64,000 nt of DNA from UMGS1696 sp964621755 (GTDB lineage Bacteria > Bacillota > Clostridia > Oscillospirales > CAG-272): positions 1-64,000 of the forward strand of contig CAZUPI010000004.1 of NCBI GenBank assembly GCA_964621755.1. Reading direction: 5' to 3'. The notes beneath the pieces were generated by a model, which saw nothing but the letters and a program-made list of their open reading frames with translations, searched no databases and was not told where the DNA came from. Position numbers and translations under genes: made by a program. Position 1 is the first letter of the stretch. Every line of letters begins with the position of its first letter. Below are positions 8,443 through 16,899 of this stretch, piece by piece.

Positions 8443-9804
8443 CTAAAAAATCGCCGGCTTCAGCGTCCAAGTCTGCAGCAGTGCGTGCCGCACAATGCCT
8501 GATGCATCCAGCTCATCCGGGAAGATAATCCAGTCTTTTGCCCAGTCGTAGCTGGTGTTGACATGCCGTGTTGGCAAAAGACTGCCCTCTCCGGCAGAAA
8601 GTGTTATCTCCTGATTTGCCGCGGTTCCGTCCGCAATGGCACGGCGCAGATTGCAGAATAAATCCACCGGATTGATGCGGTTTTCTCCCACCCGGTACAG
8701 GGCGGGAAGCTGCTTGTAGCCCAGTACACGCTCATACTGTTCCGATACGGCTTTTGCAAGTTCTCCGGGGGTCGCCTTTCCGCATACAGTGGAAGAAAGG
8801 TCGGCCTCGGGGCCATAAAAGAACTCAGGCGAAAGATGCAGTCCCAGCGTAAGACGCGAAAAGAGCGAGAGTACCTCGGAAGCACACAGAGAACGTTCGC
8901 CGCGCAGGTAATAATCAGGTCCGGCGGCAAGAGCTTTCGCCATCTTACGCACATCCTCTTTGGTAATCGGCGCCGGGTCTGTTTTTTCAAAGGTACAAGC
9001 CTGCTGCGCGGTGATGTATTCCACGGCGGGATTTTGCAGGGTATAATGTAAAAATTCGCCCAGCAGGTCGACACGGCGCCGCATTTCCTCACGGGTACGC
9101 AGCGGCGCCGGCTTCCATTCCTCTCTGGGAGGATTTACGCCTTTTTTGAAGTTTACCCCATCCCAAAAGTCGGTGCAGGCAAACTCACACGGATGATAAT
9201 ATATGCTCACAAGCTGCAAATCCCCTGCGCGTTCACAAAAGCTGTCAAACTGGGCTTTGGCGTCCTCCAAGCCGTTCTCCGTGAATTCGAGCCGCATGGT
9301 GCTCCATAAGCGGGTCAGATTCAGAATGCCGCCGTACCAAAACGGTCCTTCCTTTACCGATAACAGATAATGGCTGTCCAAATAGGTGGGCACTCCCCAT
9401 TTTTTCAGGACCGGGAAGACGTGCGGCGCCCAGCTTGCCCCCGGCTGGCCATAGCTGGTGGGAAACTGACCGCTTATTTCCTGCACATCCTCAAATCCCT
9501 GTCGTTCGCGGCGTTCGAATTCCATTGCCCCTTCGGCAAAGCCCATATCCCGCAGATACTCGGTCTGGGTGGGATGCACGCTGTGATTTTCGGTGTGATA
9601 ACAGACCTCATGCCCCGCAAGCTTTTCCAGAATATCGGTGCGGCCTCGTTTCTTCAGTACCCGTATCTTCTCACCAACGATTTTCAGCGAGCCGCGAATT
9701 CCCAGTGAATCCATCATATGGATGAGCGCAAGCAGCGCGTCGTCTGACTCCGGGGTAATAAAATCCTCCACGTCGAACCAAAGCATCACTTTGATGTTTT
9801 TCAT
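8443..9804 (-). CDS. NodB-homology polysaccharide deacetylase-like protein
   Basis: The N-terminal half (about 1-230 of 453 residues) resembles the NodB/polysaccharide deacetylase barrel: FDVEDF supplies the catalytic/metal aspartates, HTENHSVHP matches the HxxxH metal site, and GQPGASWAP the third motif. No secretion signal is evident. The C-terminal ~200 residues are not recognised; they contain a helical stretch and end in an aromatic-rich segment. The start at 9804 is chosen because the fold begins there (MKNIKVMLWFDVEDF) and GGAGG precedes it; upstream ATGs at 9897 and 9870 would add an unrelated lysine-rich leader. The substrate is unknown; cytosolic homologues deacetylate sugars or non-glycan amides. 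Confidence 0.7.
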   Translation of the reverse strand: MKNIKVMLWFDVEDFITPESDDALLALIHMMDSLGIRGSLKIVGEKIRVLKKRGRTDILEKLAGHEVCYHTENHSVHPTQTEYLRDMGFAEGAMEFERRERQGFEDVQEISGQFPTSYGQPGASWAPHVFPVLKKWGVPTYLDSHYLLSVKEGPFWYGGILNLTRLWSTMRLEFTENGLEDAKAQFDSFCERAGDLQLVSIYYHPCEFACTDFWDGVNFKKGVNPPREEWKPAPLRTREEMRRRVDLLGEFLHYTLQNPAVEYITAQQACTFEKTDPAPITKEDVRKMAKALAAGPDYYLRGERSLCASEVLSLFSRLTLGLHLSPEFFYGPEADLSSTVCGKATPGELAKAVSEQYERVLGYKQLPALYRVGENRINPVDLFCNLRRAIADGTAANQEITLSAGEGSLLPTRHVNTSYDWAKDWIIFPDELDASGIVRHALLQTWTLKPAIF

Positions 9805-9963
9805 CTTGCTGGCAGCCTCCTTGTCTTTTTTAGATTTGTTTGAAAAATGTGAATCTTTTGCCAGCTTCATTATACTACATTCTGCTCCTTTAAGCAAGTT
9901 TAATTTTCAGACAAGGGGCCTTCTTTGGCTGCGAAGCTCTTCCGCAGGAAAAGAAAACACAGA

Positions 9964-10164
9964 TTATGTCCGAATATGGCCGCTTATCTTAACATGGCGG
10001 ACGTAGTCATTCACTGCGGCAACATGCTTTCTCAAGTCTTCCGCTGTATGGATATAGTCGTTATGCTCGTGCAGAGCAAGCTGCATTTCTACCGGCAGTG
10101 ATAAAAAATACCGCCTTGTGCTGCTGCTGTGACGGATCAGTTCATTCATATCATGATATTTCAA
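9964..10164 (-). CDS. Small conserved-looking protein (66 aa), TTG start
   Basis: A short acidic/basic helical protein containing RRYFLSLPVEMQLALHEHND and a second helix with TAEDLRKHVAAV. The sequence looks like a real protein with regular helix spacing, and I have the impression of similar small clostridial proteins with the SLPVEVQ-type core, but no function is known. The TTG at 10164 is chosen because GAGGTG (10171-10176 on the plus strand) lies 6 bases before it; an upstream ATG at 10188 has no ribosome-binding site. It stands alone between the deacetylase gene and the divergent ABC operon. Confidence 0.55.
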   Translation of the reverse strand: MKYHDMNELIRHSSSTRRYFLSLPVEMQLALHEHNDYIHTAEDLRKHVAAVNDYVRHVKISGHIRT

Positions 10165-10284
10165 ATTACTCACCTCATGTGGTAGCATTTGAAAAATTCG
10201 CTCAATTCATTCTTTTTTTATCGCGTACGGAGAAAAAAATTAAAAATATTTTATCTGCCTCTTCAAAAATATGCTCACAGAGCA

Positions 10285-10339
10285 TTGACAATGCCAAAGA
10301 AAAAGACTATAATGAAGCGCGAAGTTAGTCGCTGCTAAC
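10285..10339 (+). promoter_or_regulatory. Consensus promoter with downstream operator-like repeat (ABC operon)
   Basis: TTGACA (10285-10290), 17-base spacer, TATAAT (10308-10313): both hexamers match consensus. GTTAG (10324-10328) and CTAAC (10335-10339) form an inverted repeat just at and after the expected transcription start, a position suited to a repressor. About 95 bases separate it from the ATP-binding protein start. Confidence 0.8.
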
Positions 10340-10432
10340 TGTCGGTGACAACGCTATATCGAGAATAATAAACGATTCTGACAGCGGCTGATTGCGGAAA
10401 GAACCGGTTGGAAGAAACGAGGAAATAGGGGT

Positions 10433-11131
10433 ATGTTTATTGAACTTAAAAACGCGGTGAAGAAATACGGAGCAGGTGAAACGGAAATCTATGCCCTCGA
10501 CCATGCAGCGCTGGAGCTTGAGGAGGGAAAAATCTGTGTCATTCTCGGTCCCTCCGGATCCGGAAAAAGTACGCTGCTCAATATGCTGGGCGGTCTTGAT
10601 ACGCTGGACAGCGGGGAACTGACGGTAGCCGGACGAAAGGTAACGGGGCTTTCCAAAGAGCAGCGCACAGACTACCGCAAGGAGGACGTCGGTTTTGTCT
10701 TTCAGTTTTACAATCTGATTCCCGATTTGACAGTGGAGGAGAACATCGAAGTGGTCGCGGACATCTCTGCACACCCGCTGGATATGGACGAGGTGCTGAA
10801 AGCGCTGGACGTCGAAAAATACCGACGCCGTTTTCCAAAGGAACTCTCCGGCGGTCAGCAGCAGCGGGTGGCGATTGCCCGGGCGATGATTAAAAACCCG
10901 AAACTTCTGCTCTGCGACGAGCTGACTGGGGCACTTGACACCAAATCCTCTCGCAGTGTGCTGCAATTCGTGGAAAAGATGAACGACCAATTCGGCACGA
11001 CGGTAGTAATCATTACGCATAATGAGACCATTGCCGGTATGGCTGACCGGGTGATTCGTCTGAAGGACGGTCAAATCATAGAAAACTGCAAAAACGAGAC
11101 GAAAATTCCCGCTGCAGAACTGATTTTGTAA
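10433..11131 (+). CDS. ABC transporter ATP-binding protein (MacB/LolD type)
   Basis: This 232-residue ATPase is complete: Walker A GPSGSGKST (about residues 43-51), Q-loop FQFYNL, signature LSGGQQQRVAIARA, Walker B LLLCDELTGALD and the H-loop IITHNE. The sequence fits the MacB/LolD subclass, which works with FtsX-type permeases in mechanotransmission (peptide or lipid export, antimicrobial-peptide resistance) rather than import. The next gene, 12 bases downstream, is that permease. The operon has its own consensus promoter. Confidence 0.93.
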   Translation: MFIELKNAVKKYGAGETEIYALDHAALELEEGKICVILGPSGSGKSTLLNMLGGLDTLDSGELTVAGRKVTGLSKEQRTDYRKEDVGFVFQFYNLIPDLTVEENIEVVADISAHPLDMDEVLKALDVEKYRRRFPKELSGGQQQRVAIARAMIKNPKLLLCDELTGALDTKSSRSVLQFVEKMNDQFGTTVVIITHNETIAGMADRVIRLKDGQIIENCKNETKIPAAELIL

Positions 11132-11143
11132 GGGGGCGGCGGG

Positions 11144-13369
11144 ATGAAGTTGAACAAACGGTATGCCCGGAACATTCGGGAAAATCTCTCCTTCTACATA
11201 TCCGCCACGGTACTCACCGTCGTGACGCTGCTGTTGTACTTTCTCTTCAACATTGCGGGAAATGCGATTTTGGATTTCAGCGAGGAGTTCTTTGCCCGGA
11301 ACCGACTGGAAGACGCCCATTTTTCCACCTACCTCCCGATACCTGACGAGGAGATTGCGGCACTGAAAAAAGAATATGCCCTCACGTTAGAGGCCCAGCA
11401 TTATATCAATATAGAGACGGACGGTGTGACCGCGCGGGTTTTTGAACGCACAGAAAACGTGGACCTTTATGAGATTACTGTCGGCCGGAATGTGTCCGAG
11501 GACGACGAGATTGTCATATCCGAAGGCTATGCGACGGCGAATAACGTCAATATCGGGGATAAGAGGAAGATAGGAGAACAGGAGTACGAAATCGTCGGGT
11601 TTATGCAGCGGCCGGACTATTTGTACATGCTGGAAAATGAGGACGACTCCTATAAGAACATTTCCACTTTTTATCTTTGCTACATGAGCGACGCAGCCTT
11701 TGAAAAACTGAATGCTGTCAGCGTACAGTATCTTGTGCGATACGGGGACGATTCGGACGTGACGGGCTTTCGCCGTGCGGTGCATGAGCAGTATTACATG
11801 CGTGCATACAGTGCCGCCGGAGAGAATCCCCGCATTACCATGGTGGATGAGCAGGCGCGGATGTTTCTTGTAATGTCCTATGTGCTGCTGTGCATCCTGC
11901 CGCTCATTGCCGTTGCGCTAATCAGCATTATTATCAGCCGCAAGGTCAAGAGCGAGCAGCGCATGATTGGCACGCTTTCGGCGATGGGCTACAAAAAAGG
12001 ACAGCTCATGCGCCACTATGCGGGATTTGCTGTCCTGCCGGGATTGGTCGGCGGGATTCTCACTGCCGTACTTGCTAAAATTGGCGCCCAGCCGCTCAGC
12101 GAAATGGGTTTGGCAGACTATGAACCTATGCGGATTGTGGGACATTTGAATGTGACGGAAGCCGTGCTGGGTGTTGTGATCCCTACGGCGATGTATGTAC
12201 TGGCGGCGCTTTTATCCGTGCAAAGGCTGCTCAAAAAGGATACCGTCCTGTTGCTGAACGGCAGCGCTGACGGAGATAAAAAGAAGATGAAGCGTCTCTT
12301 TGTCGGGAGGAAGATGTCCTTCCGCGCGAAGCTGGCCTTCCGCTCCCTGCTCGGCAATCCCGCCCGCAGCTTTGTGGTGCTGCTGGGAGTGTTTCTCGGC
12401 TGCTTTATCGTGTTGCTGGGACAGGCGTTCTTTGACTCCATCAACCATATGAGCAGTACGGCGGCAGAGGCGATTGGCAGCTTTGAACATGAGTACATCA
12501 TGGGCGAGCTGCTTGACGATAATCCCTACGGCGGCGAAACGATGCTTGTGTCCGCCATGGAAAACGAGAACGGAAAATCCATCTCCATTATCGGTACTTC
12601 TTCCGACAACCCCTATCTGAATTTAAAGGATAAGGAGGGAGAGCCTGTCGCAATCGACGGCGGATATTATATTACCAGTCTTGCGGAGCTTGTTTTCGGT
12701 TGGCACGAGGGTGACCGTGTGACGGTATATAACCCGCTGTCGCTGGAAAGAAGCGAAATTACCATTTCCGGCGTGATTCAAAATAATGTGCAGAAAAGCA
12801 TTGTTACCTCCAAAGGCTTTGCCGCGGAGCTGACAGGACTGGATGAAAACCGCTTCAACTGCATCGTCAGCGATAAGGCGCTTGCCATCCCTGAAGCGAA
12901 AATTGCGCAGGAGATTAAATCCTCCTCCATCAACGACCAGGTAAAGGCCATGACCGAGCAGATGAATTTCCTGTTGTGGATGATTATCGGACTGGGCGTG
13001 ATTATTTGCATTGCCGCTGTATACGTGGCGGTGAATATGATGGTGACCGAGAGCCGTAACAATATTTCTATGCTCAAAGTGCTGGGATATCGGGATGGTC
13101 AGATTAATAAAATCGTCCTGCGTGCGCATCATATTCTACTGCCCATTGGCATTTTGCTGTCTATCCCCGTCACTTACGCGGTGTGCGGCGCATTTTTCAA
13201 AATGATGGTGGATTACGGTGTGATGCTCATTGATTCCTACGTCTCACCGAAAAGCTATGTGATTGCCATTGCTCTGACCGTTCTGTGCTATTTCGGCTCT
13301 CTGTGGCTGCTGCGCCGTAAGGTGAAGCGTGTCGACATGATTGAAAGTTTGAAGGACAATCGGGAATGA
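11144..13369 (+). CDS. FtsX-like ABC transporter permease
   Basis: This 741-residue permease has an N-terminal membrane anchor (about 16-40), a large extracytoplasmic domain (about 45-225), an FtsX helical core (about 240-370), a second anchor near 410 with another extracytoplasmic domain (about 430-600), and a second FtsX core (about 610-735). The duplicated FtsX layout is typical of Firmicute single-polypeptide permeases paired with MacB/LolD-type ATPases. Substrate unknown: peptide, lipid or drug efflux is possible. A GGGGG-rich ribosome-binding site precedes the ATG. No two-component system adjoins it, so a BceAB-type sensing role is unsupported. Confidence 0.9.
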   Translation: MKLNKRYARNIRENLSFYISATVLTVVTLLLYFLFNIAGNAILDFSEEFFARNRLEDAHFSTYLPIPDEEIAALKKEYALTLEAQHYINIETDGVTARVFERTENVDLYEITVGRNVSEDDEIVISEGYATANNVNIGDKRKIGEQEYEIVGFMQRPDYLYMLENEDDSYKNISTFYLCYMSDAAFEKLNAVSVQYLVRYGDDSDVTGFRRAVHEQYYMRAYSAAGENPRITMVDEQARMFLVMSYVLLCILPLIAVALISIIISRKVKSEQRMIGTLSAMGYKKGQLMRHYAGFAVLPGLVGGILTAVLAKIGAQPLSEMGLADYEPMRIVGHLNVTEAVLGVVIPTAMYVLAALLSVQRLLKKDTVLLLNGSADGDKKKMKRLFVGRKMSFRAKLAFRSLLGNPARSFVVLLGVFLGCFIVLLGQAFFDSINHMSSTAAEAIGSFEHEYIMGELLDDNPYGGETMLVSAMENENGKSISIIGTSSDNPYLNLKDKEGEPVAIDGGYYITSLAELVFGWHEGDRVTVYNPLSLERSEITISGVIQNNVQKSIVTSKGFAAELTGLDENRFNCIVSDKALAIPEAKIAQEIKSSSINDQVKAMTEQMNFLLWMIIGLGVIICIAAVYVAVNMMVTESRNNISMLKVLGYRDGQINKIVLRAHHILLPIGILLSIPVTYAVCGAFFKMMVDYGVMLIDSYVSPKSYVIAIALTVLCYFGSLWLLRRKVKRVDMIESLKDNRE

Positions 13370-13451
13370 GGAGAGACGCTGGGGAACTGGCACGGCGCCG
13401 GAAAGACAGAATCGATGAACGCAAGTTTTAGAAGAAAAAAGGAGATTTCAT

Positions 13452-14096
13452 ATGGAAGGCAATAGAACACAGGAAGAAATTACCCGTATAGGAAATCCGC
13501 GAAAGCCGCAGGGAGACGAGGGGGAGCAAATGCTCCGGCGTATGAATGACAGTCATGCGGCTCTGACGCAGTGGGCGCTGGATTTTTTCCGCTTTCAAGA
13601 AAGCGACCAGGTGCTTGATATCGGCTGCGGAGGCGGCGCTACACTGGCGCGGATGGCAAAGCACATCGAAACAGGTCACCTGACCGGCGTCGATTATTCC
13701 CCAGTTTCCGTTGCCCTGTCGCGGGAATGGAATGCCGCCGATATTCACGTTGGCAAAATGGAAATTCTGGAGGCCTCGGTGGAAAGTCTGCCGTTTGAAC
13801 AGGAGCGGTTTGATAAAATTATAACGGTTGAGAGCTTCTATTTTTGGCCGAATCCGGCTGAAAATCTGAAAGAAGTCCTGCGCGTATTGAAAAAGGACGG
13901 TGTGTTTTTACTCGCAGCGGATATCTACCAAAAAGAAGGCCTCAGCAAGGAGACCATGGAAAATATCCAAAAGTATAGTCTGTTCAATCCTACCCAGCAG
14001 GAATTTTGCACCCTGTTTGAACAGGCGGGCTTTTCACAGATAAAGCCGCATACCCTAAGTGGAACCGACTGGATTTGCGTGGAGGGAACACGATAA
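13452..14096 (+). CDS. Class I SAM-dependent methyltransferase
   Basis: This 214-residue protein shows a UbiE/Methyltransf_11-type fold: motif I VLDIGCGGGATL (about residue 53-64), the acidic GVDYS at strand 2, a LPFEQERFDKIITVESFYFW post-I region and VLKKDGVFLL. Substrate is not predictable; small molecules are likely. AAAGGAG precedes the ATG. It lies 82 bases after the ABC permease on the same strand without an intervening terminator, so it may be part of that transcript. It converges on a field of minus-strand pseudogenes. Confidence 0.85.
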   Translation: MEGNRTQEEITRIGNPRKPQGDEGEQMLRRMNDSHAALTQWALDFFRFQESDQVLDIGCGGGATLARMAKHIETGHLTGVDYSPVSVALSREWNAADIHVGKMEILEASVESLPFEQERFDKIITVESFYFWPNPAENLKEVLRVLKKDGVFLLAADIYQKEGLSKETMENIQKYSLFNPTQQEFCTLFEQAGFSQIKPHTLSGTDWICVEGTR

Positions 14097-14185
14097 TACC
14101 GCGCCGAAATCCCCTGGACCCTGCGGATGTGTTCCGGGCAGAAGTGGCGCTTCGCGGACAGATCGAAAGGTTTGTATGAATTCCA

Positions 14186-14891
14186 TCATCGTGCCTCGGC
14201 AGCTTCTTCTTCATAGGCAATCGCAATGTAGCCGAGCAAGCCGCCCCAGTGATAGAAATTGTTGCTGTTTGGTTTGTCGCAGCCCCAGCCGTCTGTGCCG
14301 TTGTAGTTTTCGTGAACGTCCATGAGCGGTCCATTCCTTCAGCAAGAGCGCACGGGAGCTTTCCGCCAGCAAGCTTCTTTTCCTTTTCCATTCCATCCTC
14401 GCACAGCGCTTCGTAGACGGGGAAATTCATCGCCGCCCAGAGCTCCTCCGGATTGCAGAGATACCGCGCCGACATGGACTCCTTCTGCCGCTCCGTCACA
14501 TTCTTTGAAAAAGACTGTAAAGATTGGTCGGGGAAATTCTGTGGCTGAGCTTGCCTGTGGCGGCGTCACGGTTTTCGAAGATTCCGGCGTCCGGATTCCA
14601 AAAGGTCTGCATTGCAGCTTCGGTTTTATCAAGCCGTTCCTGCAGAACGGGAATTGCCTCCGGATGCCCGGCGATTTCCGCAAGCTCCATCAGACAGCGG
14701 CAGTCCTTGATGTAAAGCCTGGTCAGACCAACGTCGGACAGCAGCATACATTAACCAAAGCGCGGCAAAATAGGTATCCCAGCAGAAAGGACATATTCGC
14801 CCCATCCATCGCTCCACGAACGGCTGACGGGGGAGCAAATGCGGTCGTGCTCCGGCTCGTAGACCGTATCCCACGCAAGACAGCTCTTCAT
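14186..14891 (-). pseudogene. Remnant of an MGH1-like glycoside hydrolase
   Basis: Pieces in several frames, in the right order, reconstruct the C-terminal catalytic part of an MGH1/trehalase-like (alpha/alpha)6 glycosidase. They are CLAWDTVYEPEHDRICSPVS, then FCWDTYFAALWL, then LTRLYIKDCRCLMELAEIAG with GKLSHRISPTNLYSLF, then NPEELWAAMNFPVYEALCED, then SSRALLLKEW, then DVHENYNGTDGWGCDKPNSN and FYHWGGLLGYIAIAYEEE to a TGA at 14186-14188. At least five frame changes are needed. A stretch of roughly 20 codons between the NPEE and PMNF motifs of intact homologues appears deleted. The N-terminal part is absent: the remnant starts just after the preceding pseudogene stop. It would not make a functional enzyme. 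Confidence 0.8.
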
Positions 14892-14902
14892 GGCCTGAAA
14901 TG

Positions 14903-16154
14903 TTATATCAGCTCCGCCTGTATTTCTGCGGCTGTGATTTCTCTGGGGGTCACGCCTTTTTTTACTGCCAGTGCAGCGGCAATTCCGGCGGCTTCCCCGA
15001 TTCCCACGCAGATTGGCATGACGCGGTAGTTGGAATGCGCTATATGCGTTCCGCTGATATTCCGTCCCGACAGCAGCAGTCCTTCCACGCCTTCGGGGAG
15101 AAGACAGCCATAAGGAATGGTGTAGCCCTTGGGCTGCTTCCACTGGTGCTGAATGCCGGTTGCGTCCAGCCCGGCGCCGGTCAGGTTGTGAACGTCAAAA
15201 TTGAAGTGCGCGCCCCGGACAACCCAATCGTCAAAAACGCGTGCGGTGAGAATGTCGTTTTCGTTCAGTGTGTACGCGCCCTTGAAGTGGCGGGTCTCAC
15301 GAATGCCCATCAGAGAACCTGCGCTGATGATGTAGCAGTTCCGGAAGCCGGGGACGTATTCCCGGAGATATGCCACAATTGCGGGCATCTGGGAGCGGCA
15401 TACCAGCTCAGCTCTGGTCAGGTCTTCCGCAAGTGTACCGTCGATTTCGGTGCAGTTGGTCATATTGCAGGTGACGATCCCCGGCAGGATAGGGGATATG
15501 CTTCTTTGCCACAGCCTGCAGTTCTCCGGCTGGGGTCTCATATGTAGACTCAAACGAGCCGAGGAAGACCGCGTGCTCCGTATCCACGCCGTCTACCTTG
15601 AACATTAGGGTTGCAGGCTGCATTTTTCCATCGCTCTCCCGTCCTTTGTAATACGGGACCCTGGCGAAGGCGGCAACGTCTCCGTCCCCTGTTCCGTCCA
15701 CGAATATCTTTGCGGTAAACACACGCCGTCCGCTTTTGCTTTCGGTGATGACGCCTGTGATGCGGTTTTTGTCCATCACGACGCCGCAGACGAACGTGTA
15801 CAGGAGGACGGTCACTCCTGCGTCCGCCAGCATCGCAAGATAGACGTCCTTGAGGTTTTCCGGATTGATGGTAGGCGTGATCTTCCCCTTTCTTTCGCCC
15901 TCATTCCGGTCTGCCATTGCCTGAAGCAGTTCGGTATAGAATTTGCTGTGTACCGTGCCGGTGAAATGGCTCATAAGACCCGAAGTCGAGATTCCGCCTA
16001 CGACGTTGCTCCACTCGAGAAGCAGAACCCTAGCGCCATGCCGTCCGGCTTGAATAGCGGCGGACACGCCGGCGGGTCCGGAACCCGCAACGATAACGTC
16101 ATACTCTCCCGCAACGGGAAGGTCTTTTGCCGGTTCATGAATATAGTTTGTCAT
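14903..16154 (-). pseudogene. FAD-dependent oxidoreductase with one frameshift
   Basis: Two overlapping frames together form one FAD_oxidored/fumarate-reductase-type protein of about 416 residues. The first (16154 to about 15490) starts with YDVIVAGSGPAGVSAAIQAG, the FAD-binding Rossmann motif, and includes VDGTGDGDVAAFA. The second (about 15510 to 14903) continues with ILPGIVTCNMTNCTEIDG and ends with LLLSGRNISGTHIAHSNYR and GIGEAAGIAAALA. The frame changes once near 15480-15500, in a CCCCTATCCTGCCGGGG stretch. Everything else is well preserved, so this is either a recent inactivation or a base-calling error. The neighbouring genes are clearly decayed, which favours true loss. Confidence 0.8.
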
Positions 16155-16175
16155 GTTGTTTCTCCTTGTAAATCA

Positions 16176-16871
16176 TCACGATTTTATATAATCCTCGCAT
16201 GCTTGGATGTACGCGAGAACGTTTTCAAGCGGTACTTCCGGTTCGAGCAGATGGGTCGGGCATACATAAAGTCCGCCGTGGCTTCCGGCAATATCAAGGT
16301 TTTTGAATACTTCACGACGTACCTCATCCGGCGTACCGAACGGCATGACCGACTGGATCCCAATGGTTCCGTGAAAACTGAGACGGTCGCCGTATTCCTC
16401 GTGAATTCGCGCAAAATCCATGCACTCCGGCTGTACCGGGTCGAGAACGTCGACTCCCGCTTCAATTAAATTCGGGATCAGTTCCGTTACGTGTCCGCAG
16501 GAATGATAGAAAATCACGATTTCCGGGTTGATTGCCCCATGCGGCGTCAAGAGACCACATGCTCCGGAAGTCGCCGGCGCGCCTCGGAGCAAATCCGAAG
16601 GTACAGATAATCGCACCGGCCTCGTCGTTGACGGCAAACAGCCGGAGGGCGTTGTAATGCGTCCCCATGTTCGGGAGAAAGTTGTCTTTGTCATGCTGCG
16701 AAGTGCGGTGTGCAGCTTTTCTTTATCATAAATCTCGCCGATGCCGTTGATGTTCGCGTGCCACTGGGCAAGACACTGGTCAAGAGCGGAGCCGTCGCCA
16801 ATCTGGTATTTGATTTCCCCGGATTCGTCGTTCCAGTAGCCGAGCGCATCGGGACCGAATGTTATGTATTC
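16176..16871 (-). pseudogene. Remnant of a UroD/MtaA-family (uroporphyrinogen decarboxylase-like) gene
   Basis: The last ~120 codons are intact and typical of the non-heme UroD-like family that accompanies carbohydrate catabolism: IVIFYHSCGHVTELIPNLIE, DVLDPVQPE, LSFHGTIGIQSVMPFGT and ending ACEDYIKS. Upstream, FGPDALGYWNDESGEI and LAQWHANINGIGE are recognisable in the same frame, but about 16510-16680 is scrambled over frames (e.g. MGTHYNALRLFAVNDEAG in another frame). An in-frame TAA at 16872-16874 cuts the 5' side, and roughly 150-200 N-terminal residues of a normal ~350-residue protein are missing. The junction abuts the end of the intact flavoprotein gene. Confidence 0.75.
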
Positions 16872-16899
16872 TTATGTTTGAAATTACTTCGGACTTTCT

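Noticed and set aside
14322..15547. Plus-strand frames of 215-235 codons in the pseudogene field
   Set aside because: They translate to Pro/Arg-rich low-meaning sequence, while the minus strand reconstructs conserved enzymes across frames.
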